NCBI GenBank assembly: GCA_964492335.1 | Contig: CAZBJX010000011.1 | Location: forward strand, 1-64,000 | From: JAFGCL01 sp964492335 | GTDB lineage: Bacteria; Chloroflexota; Dehalococcoidia; UBA2247; RBG-13-53-26 | Length of the DNA: 64,000 nt | Reading direction: 5' to 3' | Shown: positions 8,524 through 17,271 of the stretch, in pieces | Layout of the letters: each line of letters starts with the position of its first letter | How positions within the stretch are numbered: position 1 is the stretch's first letter | The notes under the pieces: generated by a model | Told to the model about the DNA's origin: nothing | Databases searched by the model: none | Seen by the model: only the letters and a program-made list of their open reading frames with translations | Position numbers and translations under genes: made by a program

Positions 8524-9818
8524 GTCACGGGCCCCCTTTCGTCGCCGGGGGCCGGACCCGGGGGCACGCACCCGGCCAGCACCTGCCCCATCTCCTCTAT
8601 GTCCCTGCGGCCCACAGCGGGATTGACCGGCCACAGTAGCAGGGAGTCTCGGACCCGGCACACGTTCCGGGTCAACTGCTCCGGCCAGTACTCCTGGTGG
8701 CCGGGCCAGGTGGTCTGCAGGGGCAGTCCCCTCTCTGCGCACAGGTCCCGGATGCGCCGGATGTCGGCCCCCTCGAAGCTCATGGCCAGGTAGGAGTAGG
8801 TACTGCCCGCATCTGGGCCTGCGGCGCTTCGCGGGTAGCCGCACCCGAGGCGCGCCAGCAGCGCCTGGCATACCTCAACCCTGCGGCGGTTGAAGAAGTC
8901 CAGTTTGCGCAACTGGGCCCGGCCCAGCTGCGCCACGACGCCCGGCATGGTCAGGAAGTACTGCCGCTTCCCGCCGTCAATGCCCCCTGCTGCCTCCCGG
9001 TGGCGCACCTCCATCAGTCCATCCCCTCTTCCCCCATCCACCGTCAGGGCCCTCGCCCGGCGGCCCGGCACGCAATTCATCACGGCGTTGCCGGTCCTGA
9101 CACCCCAGCGCATCAGGAGCTTGGAGGCCCGCCGGCCCGGCTGGTTGAATACCGTCCTCTCCAGGAGCGGCACGAATCCCCCGTTCACCACGGGGTACAT
9201 GATACCGTAGTGGGTCCAGTTGCTCCGCCGGGACAGCGTCTGCATCAGATCGCGGGCCCTTTCGTGAGCAGCCCGGTCGCGGCACACCAGGAGTCCCCCG
9301 CTGAAGTTCAGTGTGCTCTTGCCCAGCGAGAAGGCTGCCATGTCGCCCAGCGTTCCCACCTTCCAGCCCTGGTGGGTCAGGCCCAGGCAATGGGCGCAGT
9401 CTTCGATGGCTACCAACCCCGTCTCCCGGGCATATGACAGTTGGGCCTCGTAGTTGCCGGCGGCCCTCCCGTAGTAGTGAGTGATGATGAGGCACCGGGA
9501 CCGGTCACTGGTCTTCCTCTTCAGGTCATCCAGGTCCAGGCTCAGGTCGGCCGGGTCGATGTCCACGAAGACCGGGGCGGCCCCGGCCAGGCACACCGCG
9601 TCCCGGACCACGTTGCAGGTGAACGCCGGCAGGAGCACCTCCCGGCCGCGGGCATCCGCCACCCCCAGGGCCAGGTAGAGCGCCGTCCGAGCATACCTGG
9701 TGGCAGTGACATGGGGGACCCCGATGTAAGAGGCGAACTCGGTCTCGAAATCGCCCACCGCCGTTCTTCCCGGCGGGGCCAGGCAGGCCCGCACCTCTTC
9801 AGCCCCCCAGTACCTCAT
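8520..9818 (-). CDS. DegT/DnrJ/EryC1/StrS-family PLP aminotransferase
   Basis: 432 residues, somewhat longer than the usual 370-400 because of an insertion (about 255-310). Fold-type I PLP features are visible: VLLPAFTCNVVRDAV, FVDIDPADLSLD, IEDCAHCLG with the cofactor Asp (140), and the PLP Lys in AAFSLGKSTLNFSGG (Lys167). These enzymes make amino sugars from keto sugars, often nucleotide-linked. The ATG at 9818 overlaps the TGA of the preceding GNAT gene. Together with the two Gfo/Idh/MocA dehydrogenases in the operon it could supply a keto-to-amino sugar step. A non-aminating sugar dehydratase is unlikely because the Lys is kept. Confidence 0.8.
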   Translation of the reverse strand: MRYWGAEEVRACLAPPGRTAVGDFETEFASYIGVPHVTATRYARTALYLALGVADARGREVLLPAFTCNVVRDAVCLAGAAPVFVDIDPADLSLDLDDLKRKTSDRSRCLIITHYYGRAAGNYEAQLSYARETGLVAIEDCAHCLGLTHQGWKVGTLGDMAAFSLGKSTLNFSGGLLVCRDRAAHERARDLMQTLSRRSNWTHYGIMYPVVNGGFVPLLERTVFNQPGRRASKLLMRWGVRTGNAVMNCVPGRRARALTVDGGRGDGLMEVRHREAAGGIDGGKRQYFLTMPGVVAQLGRAQLRKLDFFNRRRVEVCQALLARLGCGYPRSAAGPDAGSTYSYLAMSFEGADIRRIRDLCAERGLPLQTTWPGHQEYWPEQLTRNVCRVRDSLLLWPVNPAVGRRDIEEMGQVLAGCVPPGPAPGDERGPVT

Positions 9819-10462
9819 CGGCCGTCGTCCCATTCTTCCGTCCAGAACCCCAACATGAGCACCCGGACCAGCGTCACCCGCCCGCACAGACTGGAGCCCA
9901 TCTTCTCCTGGAGTCGCAGGACCGCGCGGTTATCGGTCAGCGTCGCTGCTATGACCACCGACTTGCCCTGGCCCCTGAGGAACTCCAGCTGCCGTACACC
10001 CTGGGCAACGACGATCCCCTGCCCTCTGTATCGCGAGCTCGTCAGGGCGTGGCCCAGGTAGGCCTCCACCAAGTAATCCATCTTCTTGACAGGAGGATCG
10101 ATGCGGGCCCTGGCATCGATGGCCACCCATACCCAGGAGGCAACCTCGCCGTCGACCACGGTCATCAGCCCCACCTTGTGCTCCGCCAGCAACCTGCGGG
10201 CATCCCTGGCGGAGAACGGCGGCCTGAAGCAGAGGCCTCCATTGATCAGGGCCTCCAGGTCCGGCCGGCCCCACACCACCTCTAAGCGGGCCCCCGTCAT
10301 CTTCGGGGCCGGCCCACTGGGAACGCTTCCCAGCACGCTGCGCCAGAGGTGCCACTCCCGGCGCCAGTAGACGGGCCGCAGGCAGTACCAGAACGCCCTC
10401 CGCACCAGGCCGCCCGGCCCCTCGCGGGCAACTATCTCCCGGCCCTCCCGCGCCAGCCTCAT
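9815..10462 (-). CDS. GNAT-family N-acyltransferase
   Basis: 215 residues. The C-terminal half carries the GNAT core: VGLMTVVDGEVASWVWVAI (beta 2-3), then YLGHALTSSRYRGQGIVVA, where RYRGQG is the acyl-CoA pyrophosphate loop, and VVIAATLTDNRAVLRLQEKMG (beta 5, alpha 4). About 60 basic N-terminal residues precede it, with Trp/Arg-rich helices that may contact the membrane or a partner. ATG 10462 overlaps the upstream stop (ATGA); GTG 10480 is an alternative. Placement between the ATP-grasp and the aminotransferase genes suggests N-acylation of the amino sugar made by the neighbour (inferred). Confidence 0.7.
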   Translation of the reverse strand: MRLAREGREIVAREGPGGLVRRAFWYCLRPVYWRREWHLWRSVLGSVPSGPAPKMTGARLEVVWGRPDLEALINGGLCFRPPFSARDARRLLAEHKVGLMTVVDGEVASWVWVAIDARARIDPPVKKMDYLVEAYLGHALTSSRYRGQGIVVAQGVRQLEFLRGQGKSVVIAATLTDNRAVLRLQEKMGSSLCGRVTLVRVLMLGFWTEEWDDGR

Positions 10463-11700
10463 CGCCTCACCCCGGGCCACCGGCCGCCCGCCCCTGCCCC
10501 CGGTCCGGCGGCCCCTCCCGCCTGCCGGCGCACTACCATCCTCAGAGGGATATTGAGGGCCATGGCTATGACCGGAAGAGGATCGCGTATGGACATGTCC
10601 TCATACTTAGTCGCCCCGAAGTCCAGAAAAGCCTTGATGGTGTCCAGCCTGCTGCCGCCCTGGCGCAGGTAAGCCGGCAGGGCCCGGGCGTCACTCCACA
10701 GGCACCGGGTCCTGACCCCCACTTTGTAGTCAGGCACCGGGCCGACATCGCCGTCCAGCGCCAGGCGGTACAGGAGATAGGGGACCTCCACCCCGGAAGC
10801 AACGGCCTGATAGAGAGACCCCCAGAGCCTGGGGTTCATCTCCAGCAGCCGGGGCGTGTTATCCCGCTCGTCCAGCCGGAAGTCGGCCATGAGCACGCCG
10901 TGCCACTTCATCTCCGCCGCCAGCGCCTCCAGGCACCCCGTCATCTCCGGCTGCAGGACGCTCACCCGCACCACCATGAGGCCCCCGCCCGGCGGGAGGT
11001 TCCTGATGCTGCGGGCCACCATGCGGGCCCTGGGCTCCCCGTGATGGAAGAGGCCGGCGGCCACGTAGTCGGTCCCGGGGACGTACTCCTGGACGAACGG
11101 CAGGTCGCCGGGGCCGGAGCGGTACCTGGCCACCGTGTCCCGGTAGACCCGCACCGCCTCCTCCCGGCCCCCCACCAGCGACATCCCCTTGCCCCCCTCG
11201 GCGGAGCGGACCTTGATCACGGCCGGGTACGACAACCGTGCGGCCAGGGCCTCCGCTTCCTCCAGCGAGTCGGGGAAATGGGTCACGGGGACCGGCACGC
11301 CGACGCGGCGGGCGAGATCAGCCATCTTCCGCTTGTCATGGGCCATCTCCATGAACTCGTATTGGTGCACCGGGACCCTGAGGTGCGGGGCCTCGGACCT
11401 GATGGTATCGGCAAACCTGGAGATGACCAGGGTTTCTTCATAGGCGGGCATCAGCACCCGGTATTCGGGGTGCCGGTTGGCGAACTCGCATATGGCGCGG
11501 ATGAAGCCTTCGGGGTCGGCCTCATAGCCGGGATAGGTGAAACGCTCAGTGCAGTAGCGCGAGGAGGCCGCCGGCTGGAAGAAGTATCGCGGCAGGCGGT
11601 GCTGCTCCCCGCAGGCCACCCGGATGCCGCGGCGGCCGAGGCACCTGGCGGCCACCAGGGCATGCCAGAGCGCGGCCGACGTCAGAATAACCCCCGACAC
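10459..11700 (-). CDS. ATP-grasp ligase
   Basis: 413 residues. ATP-grasp features: N-terminal Rossmann-like lobe (GVILTSAALWHALVAARCLG), the helix with HDKRKMADLARRVGVPVPVTHF, the ATP lobe YPAVIKVRSAEGGKGMSLV with a Gly-rich flap, VQEYVPGTDYVAAG, and the metal site LLEMNPRLWGS. It resembles carbamoyl-phosphate-synthase-like ligases that join amino acids or carboxylates to amines. The start is GTG 11700, 5 nt after the upstream stop, with a purine-rich GGAGGCAAAGGCGG stretch before it. In this operon it may form an amide on a sugar or lipid carrier. The substrate is unknown. Confidence 0.75.
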   Translation of the reverse strand: MSGVILTSAALWHALVAARCLGRRGIRVACGEQHRLPRYFFQPAASSRYCTERFTYPGYEADPEGFIRAICEFANRHPEYRVLMPAYEETLVISRFADTIRSEAPHLRVPVHQYEFMEMAHDKRKMADLARRVGVPVPVTHFPDSLEEAEALAARLSYPAVIKVRSAEGGKGMSLVGGREEAVRVYRDTVARYRSGPGDLPFVQEYVPGTDYVAAGLFHHGEPRARMVARSIRNLPPGGGLMVVRVSVLQPEMTGCLEALAAEMKWHGVLMADFRLDERDNTPRLLEMNPRLWGSLYQAVASGVEVPYLLYRLALDGDVGPVPDYKVGVRTRCLWSDARALPAYLRQGGSRLDTIKAFLDFGATKYEDMSIRDPLPVIAMALNIPLRMVVRRQAGGAAGPGAGAGGRWPGVRR

Positions 11701-11705
11701 TCCGA

Positions 11706-12770
11706 CTAGTCCGCCTTTGCCGCCTCCGATACTTCCTCCAGGGTGACCCGCTCCTTCCGGCGCAGGCTCTCCTGGGCCGCGTGCAGGACCATGCTGGTCA
11801 TCATCGCCTGCTCCACGGGGACTGGCACCTCTCCCTCGCCGGCGATGCTCTTGACGAACTCCCCGATCAGCGGCCGGTAGGCCAGGTTCGGCAGGTTGAA
11901 GTAGTTCCCGGACAGCACCCCGGTGCCCAGCCTCCACATCTTCCTGGCGAAGAAGCCGGCGTCATCGAAGGGGGTGGCGATGCCGCGCGTCTCGGAGAAG
12001 ACGTCGTTCCTCACATCCAGAAACAGGCTCCCGGCGGTGCCGTGTATGTCCAGGGTGAACCGGGACAGGGCCGTGACCCAGGAGATATCCGCCGTGGCCA
12101 CGCTGCCGTCCGCGAACTCCATGCTTATGACGGCGTAGTTGACGAAGTCCATGCCCCCCCCGGTCAGATCGCCGCCCGAAGCGTAGACGGCCTGCAGCGG
12201 GGCGAAGCCCTTCATCCAGAGGACCATGTCGACAACATGGGGGCCGAAATCATAGAGCGCCCCCCCGGGGTGGTAGAGCCAGGTGTTGAGGGTCCAATGC
12301 GTGGGGAAGTTGGCCAACCCCACCCCGTGAATGGTGACCAGCCGGCCCAGGTACCCGCCCGTGATCCTGGCCCTGGCCGCGCCCACCGACGGGAAGAACC
12401 TCCAGTTCAGCACCACACACAGCTTGATGCCGCTCTCCGCGGCCATCCGGCGGATGCGGGCCGCGTCCGAGAGCGTGCTGGCCAGGGGCTTCTCCAGCAG
12501 CACGTGCCGCCCCTTCCCGGCCACCGTCCGCACGATCTCCAGGTGGGTGGGGGTGGGAGTGCAGACGTCCACCATGGCAATGTCCTCGTCCTGCAGCATC
12601 TCCTCGCAACTGGAGCAGCAGCGGGGTATGCCGAACTCCCTGGCGACGCTCGCGGCCAGCTCCTGGTCCCGGTCGGCAATGGCCGCCACCTCCACGCCGG
12701 GAATGGCCCGGTAGGCCGGCAGGTGCCCCCTGCGGGCAACGGCCCCGGCGCCGACGATGCCCACCTTCAC
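11706..12770 (-). CDS. Gfo/Idh/MocA-family NAD(P)-dependent oxidoreductase 1
   Basis: 354 residues. The N-terminal Rossmann domain has KVGIVGAGAVARRGHLPAY, and VDVCTPTPTHLEI leads to the family signature EKPLA (93-97). The C-terminal alpha/beta domain has HPGGALYDFGPHVVDM (the GG..D.G.H region with the catalytic-type His). These enzymes oxidise or reduce hydroxyl groups of sugars, often nucleotide-linked. Its start overlaps the stop of nothing upstream except DUF362 (ATGA at 12770-12767). A second, only distantly similar member lies at 16285-17271, which suggests two different oxidation steps in one pathway. Confidence 0.85.
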   Translation of the reverse strand: MKVGIVGAGAVARRGHLPAYRAIPGVEVAAIADRDQELAASVAREFGIPRCCSSCEEMLQDEDIAMVDVCTPTPTHLEIVRTVAGKGRHVLLEKPLASTLSDAARIRRMAAESGIKLCVVLNWRFFPSVGAARARITGGYLGRLVTIHGVGLANFPTHWTLNTWLYHPGGALYDFGPHVVDMVLWMKGFAPLQAVYASGGDLTGGGMDFVNYAVISMEFADGSVATADISWVTALSRFTLDIHGTAGSLFLDVRNDVFSETRGIATPFDDAGFFARKMWRLGTGVLSGNYFNLPNLAYRPLIGEFVKSIAGEGEVPVPVEQAMMTSMVLHAAQESLRRKERVTLEEVSEAAKAD

Positions 12771-13678
12771 GGCACGCTCCCTCCCCCGGCCCGGAACCTC
12801 TGCTGGCTCTTGCGCTGCAGGAAGCTGGCCATCCTCAACAGGCGCATCTGGGACCAGCTGGTCTCGAAGTCCACCCGGTCTATCCTGTCACCGGCCAGCA
12901 CGTACCTCATGGACCCCACCCCCGACGAAGCACTCTTGCGGATATGGCCCACTGACCGGGGGCGCAGGCCCATCAGCCGGGCGCCGTAGGCGTCGGCGGC
13001 CACCGGGTCCCGGCTGCAGAAGATGGCATTCTGCGGTATGGGCACCCCGAAGGCCGGCCCCCAGATGCCGCCCATCACCGTTATGGCGTCCACCACGCAA
13101 AGGTCAGGGCGCATGGCCAGGTTCACGTCGGCGATGACGTCATCCAGGCAGGGGTGATAGGCGCCCTTCTCCACCTCGGGCAGGCAGCCGAACTGGTTCT
13201 TCAGGCAGCAGGTCATGGTGGAGATGGGGTTGGTCTTCAGCCTGGGGGTGGTGATGAAGTACCGTGGCTGGTCCAGGATATCCGGCACCGGGACCTCCTT
13301 GAAGTACCGGCCGTTGATCTTCCGCATCAACGCCTTTGTCCGGCTGAGGTTGACGAACTCGGCGTTCCACTTCTCCAGGACGGGGACGTAGCCGAACCAG
13401 CGGATGAACCGGTCGGCCAGGACCACGGTGGCATCGCTCTCCACCACGCAGATCCGGAGGCCCTGGCAGCTCTCCCGCAGGTGCTGCAGCAGGGCATCCA
13501 GGAACACCGGGTGGGTGATAGTGGCCGTCTCAGCGGTCCGCGCATCGCACACGTTGATCTTGATGACCACCGGGAGACGGTTGTCCAGGGGGGGCAACTG
13601 CAGGCGGGCCAGGGCCCGGCCGATGCCGCCGCGGGCATCCTGGTACCCCGATCGGGCCACGGCCACCAGGCTGTTCAT
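12767..13678 (-). CDS. DUF362 protein
   Basis: 303 residues matching the DUF362 layout: DNRLPVVIKINVCD (first strand), a mid-domain helix region with VVESDATV, the conserved turn TPRLKTNPISTMTCCLKNQFG followed by CLPEVEKGAYH, then LCVVDAITVMGGIWGP and DPVAADAYGARLMGL. No ferredoxin domain is attached, unlike many DUF362 proteins. The family has no firmly established activity. Both ends overlap neighbours by ATGA, so it is an integral member of the polysaccharide operon. An electron-transfer or sugar-modification role is possible but nothing in the sequence decides it. Confidence 0.7.
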   Translation of the reverse strand: MNSLVAVARSGYQDARGGIGRALARLQLPPLDNRLPVVIKINVCDARTAETATITHPVFLDALLQHLRESCQGLRICVVESDATVVLADRFIRWFGYVPVLEKWNAEFVNLSRTKALMRKINGRYFKEVPVPDILDQPRYFITTPRLKTNPISTMTCCLKNQFGCLPEVEKGAYHPCLDDVIADVNLAMRPDLCVVDAITVMGGIWGPAFGVPIPQNAIFCSRDPVAADAYGARLMGLRPRSVGHIRKSASSGVGSMRYVLAGDRIDRVDFETSWSQMRLLRMASFLQRKSQQRFRAGGGSVP

Positions 13679-15390
13679 GCCCCCGCCCCCTTCCATCCCT
13701 GCTCCTCGAGTATGTAGAGCACCAGGTCCGGGTTGGCGTACACCTTGCTGCAGTTGGTGCTGGCTTCCATGGCGGCCGTGATCTCGGTGGCGGCCTGGGG
13801 CGAGTTGTAGTAGAAGTCCATCACTGCCCGGTCGTGGTCGCTGATGATGACGTAGCGCGGGGCGATGTCGGGGTCGCCCAGGGTGCCGAACCGCACCAGC
13901 TCGCCGTCCCTCCACTCCAGGGCGCCGTAGCCGAGGTCCTTTCCATACCGCTCGTAGTACTTCAGCGAGCCTATGGGCGCCCCGCCGATAACGTAGCCCC
14001 CCTGCGTCTTCTGGTGGAACATCTCCGCCCCGGCGAAGTACCCCGGGGAGAGGTAGTCCATGGACTGGCTCCCATACTTGGCCACGAAGGACAGGGGAGC
14101 GGCCACCAGCAGGAACAGGCAGAGCGCCACCGCGGTGGCCCGCCCCTGCAGCAGCTTGACCCCGAAGTAGGCTATGACGGGGAGCACGAAGACGAAGACC
14201 CGCTGGAAAAGCTCATGCAGGTAGCTCCCGCCGACGACCACGGCCGCTATCCCGCACCCGGCCACCACCGCCACCATGGTGACGTCATGATGGGCCATCC
14301 GCTTGAACCTCCAGGCGGCGAAGGCCCCCGCAGCAGTCAGCAGCACGAACAGGCCCGAGAAGATGACCCTGGCCCCGGCCACCGCGGAGTGCGCCTCAGA
14401 CCCCGTCAGCGGATTCAGCACCCCCTTCTGGGCCGCCTCATCCAGCCGGAGGGCCTGGGTCACGAACTGGCTCAGGCTCCAGTCGAAGTAGACCGCCGCC
14501 CCGTAGATGGACCACGCCCCGACGAACAGCACGGCCAGGGCCAGCAGGTTCAGGGACTTCACCCGCCTGGTGATGAAGAGCGTGCCCGTGACGGCCAGGG
14601 CCACGAAGGACCCCAGCAGGTGCGCCACGGCCGAGGCCCCGTAGATGATGATGGCCACCAGCCGCCTGCTGACGGCGCCGGGGCCCGGCTGCCAGAACCG
14701 GGGCATGGTCAGCACCGCCAGCAGGCTGAACAGGAAGAACACGCCGAAGGCCTGGGCGCCGGTATTCTGGGTCTCGAACCAGAAGCCCAGGTAGAAGAGC
14801 CACATGGCCGCCCAGCAGTGGTTGGGGTTGGCCCGGCCGATGGTGTTGCGGAAGAGCAGGAACACGGGCAGGAACATCAGGCACTGCCACAGGAACGGCA
14901 CCCAGTCTATCAGACGGGCCAGGCCCTCCATGCTGGCCCCCGACATCTTGATCCCCATGGCCCAGAATATCCAGGCGGTGGGCCAGTTGTGCTGCCACAC
15001 CGCCTTCTGGCTGAAGCTGCCGGTGCGGGTGATGAATTCGATGTACCCCATGTCGCCGTAGGCATCGGACAGGAACGGCTGCGCCCCCCCCACTATCAGC
15101 GGGGCCAGCCAGATGGAGACCACCAGGAAGGCCAGTTGCAGGAAGAGAAGCTTCCCGTGGTCCTCCCGGGAGACCCACAGGACGGCCGAGGCCACAGTGA
15201 GGACCCCCAGGGACACGTAGAACGCGGCCGGGAAGCTGGGAAGCAGCCCCCAGAACCCGATCTGCAACCGCGCCTCGGCCACGCTCCAGGCCCACAGCGC
15301 CAGGGCGATGATGGTGAGGGCCATCGAGGCCCGGGCCGGCGCCAGGCCCTGCAGCCGCCACTCCCCGGCCCGGGCGCCCACGGCGGTCAC
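13675..15390 (-). CDS. Multi-span membrane protein, GT-C-like
   Basis: 571 residues with about 11-13 transmembrane helices between residues 20 and 460 and a soluble C-terminal part (about 465-571). The first extracytoplasmic loop has an acidic motif (SDAYGDMGYIEF) placed as in GT-C glycosyltransferases and polymerases, and a Trp/His-rich stretch (AVWQHNWPTAW). It could be a lipid-sugar-dependent glycosyltransferase or polysaccharide polymerase; family membership is not certain. GTG 15390 overlaps the previous stop (GTGA). A similarly built protein is found in the second locus at 43852-45810, so each locus has one. Confidence 0.6.
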   Translation of the reverse strand: MTAVGARAGEWRLQGLAPARASMALTIIALALWAWSVAEARLQIGFWGLLPSFPAAFYVSLGVLTVASAVLWVSREDHGKLLFLQLAFLVVSIWLAPLIVGGAQPFLSDAYGDMGYIEFITRTGSFSQKAVWQHNWPTAWIFWAMGIKMSGASMEGLARLIDWVPFLWQCLMFLPVFLLFRNTIGRANPNHCWAAMWLFYLGFWFETQNTGAQAFGVFFLFSLLAVLTMPRFWQPGPGAVSRRLVAIIIYGASAVAHLLGSFVALAVTGTLFITRRVKSLNLLALAVLFVGAWSIYGAAVYFDWSLSQFVTQALRLDEAAQKGVLNPLTGSEAHSAVAGARVIFSGLFVLLTAAGAFAAWRFKRMAHHDVTMVAVVAGCGIAAVVVGGSYLHELFQRVFVFVLPVIAYFGVKLLQGRATAVALCLFLLVAAPLSFVAKYGSQSMDYLSPGYFAGAEMFHQKTQGGYVIGGAPIGSLKYYERYGKDLGYGALEWRDGELVRFGTLGDPDIAPRYVIISDHDRAVMDFYYNSPQAATEITAAMEASTNCSKVYANPDLVLYILEEQGWKGAGA

Positions 15391-16283
15391 AGCTCTCCCC
15401 GCAGCAGGGAGAAGGTCTCGCGCGCCTGCTCCGCCCTCGAGACGCCGACCGCCACGCCGCTCAGCGACGGCAGCGCGGCCACGTAGGCCGCCGCCTCGGC
15501 CGGCTTCACGTACCCCGCCGCCAGGATGCTGAAGGCAATTACCTCCGCTCCCGGCACCTGGCGCAGGGCCTCCTCGCACGCCTCCTTCGAGGGGCACATC
15601 TGGAAGCCCGCAGGATTGAAGGAGGCCGCCAGCGCCACGCCGCGGGGGTCGATGCCCCACTCCCGGAACCTCCTCACCAGGTACGGCAGGTTGCGGGTCT
15701 CGAAGCCGGGCTTGACGCCGCGGCCCGACATGTACTCGATGTGGGCCTCCGCCACCCATTTCATGTCCAGCGCCAGGGCCATGTCCGTCAGCAGCTCGTG
15801 GAGCATGACGGAGGCCAGCACGCACTTCCCCCCGGCGGCAGACCTCACGCGGGAGGTCTCCAGGGAGAGGTAGCTCCGCAGCAGCGCCGCCGGGTCCCCG
15901 AAGAGCGCCCCACGGGCCCCGCTGGCCACGGCCCGCCAGTTGCCAGACGCCAAGATCTGCCGGCCCACCCCCCTGGCCAGGCCCGGCACTCCGCCGGCCC
16001 GCACCGCCATCCTGACGTACTCATAAGCATAGGGCACAATGACATAGAGCCTCAGCCCCTCCGGCTTCCTGTCCCGCACCAGCCTCCGCAGTATGCCCAG
16101 GGTGGTCTCACTGGCGCTGAACATGAACCCGTCCGCCCCGTGGTCCAGGGCGGCGGCCACCAGGCCGGCCCCGCGCTCAGGGCTGCCCACGTCGGCCCCC
16201 CGGGAAGCAGCCCTGGCCTGCGACAGATGGCTTATCCCGTGGAAGGGGTTGTCGCCCACCAGCAGCAGCCTCTTCCCGTCCAT
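15387..16283 (-). CDS. Conserved protein, TIM-barrel-like, unknown function
   Basis: 298 residues, soluble. Alternating strand and helix segments are visible: LLLVGDNPFHGISHL at the start, DHGADGFMFSASETTLGILRRL, LRLYVIVPYAYEYVRMAV, AEAHIEYMSGRGVKPGFETRNL, DPRGVALAASFNPAGFQM, AEVIAFSILAAGYVKPAEA. This order is what a (beta/alpha)8 barrel would give, but I do not recognise the family. ATG 16283 follows the upstream TAG by 1 nt and the stop overlaps the next start (GTGA). Its position between a sugar oxidoreductase and the GT-C-like gene points to sugar metabolism (inferred). The NPFHG motif near the start may be a ligand site. Confidence 0.5.
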   Translation of the reverse strand: MDGKRLLLVGDNPFHGISHLSQARAASRGADVGSPERGAGLVAAALDHGADGFMFSASETTLGILRRLVRDRKPEGLRLYVIVPYAYEYVRMAVRAGGVPGLARGVGRQILASGNWRAVASGARGALFGDPAALLRSYLSLETSRVRSAAGGKCVLASVMLHELLTDMALALDMKWVAEAHIEYMSGRGVKPGFETRNLPYLVRRFREWGIDPRGVALAASFNPAGFQMCPSKEACEEALRQVPGAEVIAFSILAAGYVKPAEAAAYVAALPSLSGVAVGVSRAEQARETFSLLRGEL

Positions 16284-16284
16284 G

Positions 16285-17271
16285 CTAGCGCACCCCACCA
16301 CCCATGCCCTTCATGGCGTCGGTGATCCTCTCCACCTGGCTGGCGGCATCGAAGCCGGGCTCCGCCACCCCGCCCTCCAGGATGGACTGCACGAAGGCGC
16401 AATCCTCGCGGACGTACTCGGAGCCGCCGATGAAGAAGGGCACCGCATCGCCCAGGTCGTGCCGGTGCCAGGTGCTGACCCGGCCGGCCAGGGACAACTC
16501 CACCCGGTCCTCGTTGACCCTGAGGGCCCCCTTCGGCCCCTGCACCACCACCTCGAACTCCGGCATGCGGTGCTCCGGCCGGCACCAGGATGTCCTGATC
16601 TCCCCCTTCAGGCCGCCGGGGGTGACCACGGAGCACTCCGCCTCGTCTTCCGCCGGGCCACCCAGAAGGGACCTGACCTGCGCACCGGTGACATCCATGG
16701 GCCCGAACAGCCACAGCGCCAGGTCGACGGCGTGACACCCCAGGTCGTCGATGGCCCCACCCCTGGCCGAGGCCTTCCCGCCGCCCCTGGCGCCGCAGAA
16801 GTCCGAGGACCAGGCGCAGGCCTCAAACGAGGACGGCGGGCCCAGTACGCCCTCTCCAAGCATCTGCTTCGCCTTCGCGAAGGTGACCGAGAACCGGCGG
16901 TTGTAGCCCACCATGCTGACGCCGCCCCAGACCCTGGCCAGCGCGGCGGCCTCCGCCGCCTCCGGGAAGCTGGTGGCCAGCGGCTTCTCCACGAAGACAT
17001 GCCGGGCAATGCCCGCCTGGTACACCTGCTTCAGTACGGGGAAATGGGAGCGGGCGGGGGTGGTGATATACACCGCGTCCAGCCCCAAGCCGGCCAGTTC
17101 CTCCACGCCGGCCACCACCCGGACCGCCGGGAGGAACCTGCCGGCAAACCGGCGCACCAGCGGGCTGATCTCGCAGAAGGCCACCAGTTCGGCCTCCTCC
17201 ATGGAGCCCAGAATGCTGCCATGCAGCAGCGCCATCTTGCCCAGCCCCACCACACCAACGCGCACCTTCAT
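16285..17271 (-). CDS. Gfo/Idh/MocA-family oxidoreductase 2
   Basis: 328 residues. The Rossmann domain starts KVRVGVVGLGKMALLHG; AVYITTPARSHFPV and VEKPLA (94-99) are the family's NAD-site and Lys-Pro signatures. The C-terminal domain has ARGGAIDDLGCHAVDLALW with the conserved D.G.H element. Probably a sugar dehydrogenase acting on a nucleotide-linked or free sugar. ATG 17271 overlaps the stop of the upstream GT2 (ATGA). It shares the operon with a second family member (11706-12770) and a DegT aminotransferase, a combination seen in pathways that build rare amino sugars. Confidence 0.85.
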   Translation of the reverse strand: MKVRVGVVGLGKMALLHGSILGSMEEAELVAFCEISPLVRRFAGRFLPAVRVVAGVEELAGLGLDAVYITTPARSHFPVLKQVYQAGIARHVFVEKPLATSFPEAAEAAALARVWGGVSMVGYNRRFSVTFAKAKQMLGEGVLGPPSSFEACAWSSDFCGARGGGKASARGGAIDDLGCHAVDLALWLFGPMDVTGAQVRSLLGGPAEDEAECSVVTPGGLKGEIRTSWCRPEHRMPEFEVVVQGPKGALRVNEDRVELSLAGRVSTWHRHDLGDAVPFFIGGSEYVREDCAFVQSILEGGVAEPGFDAASQVERITDAMKGMGGGVR

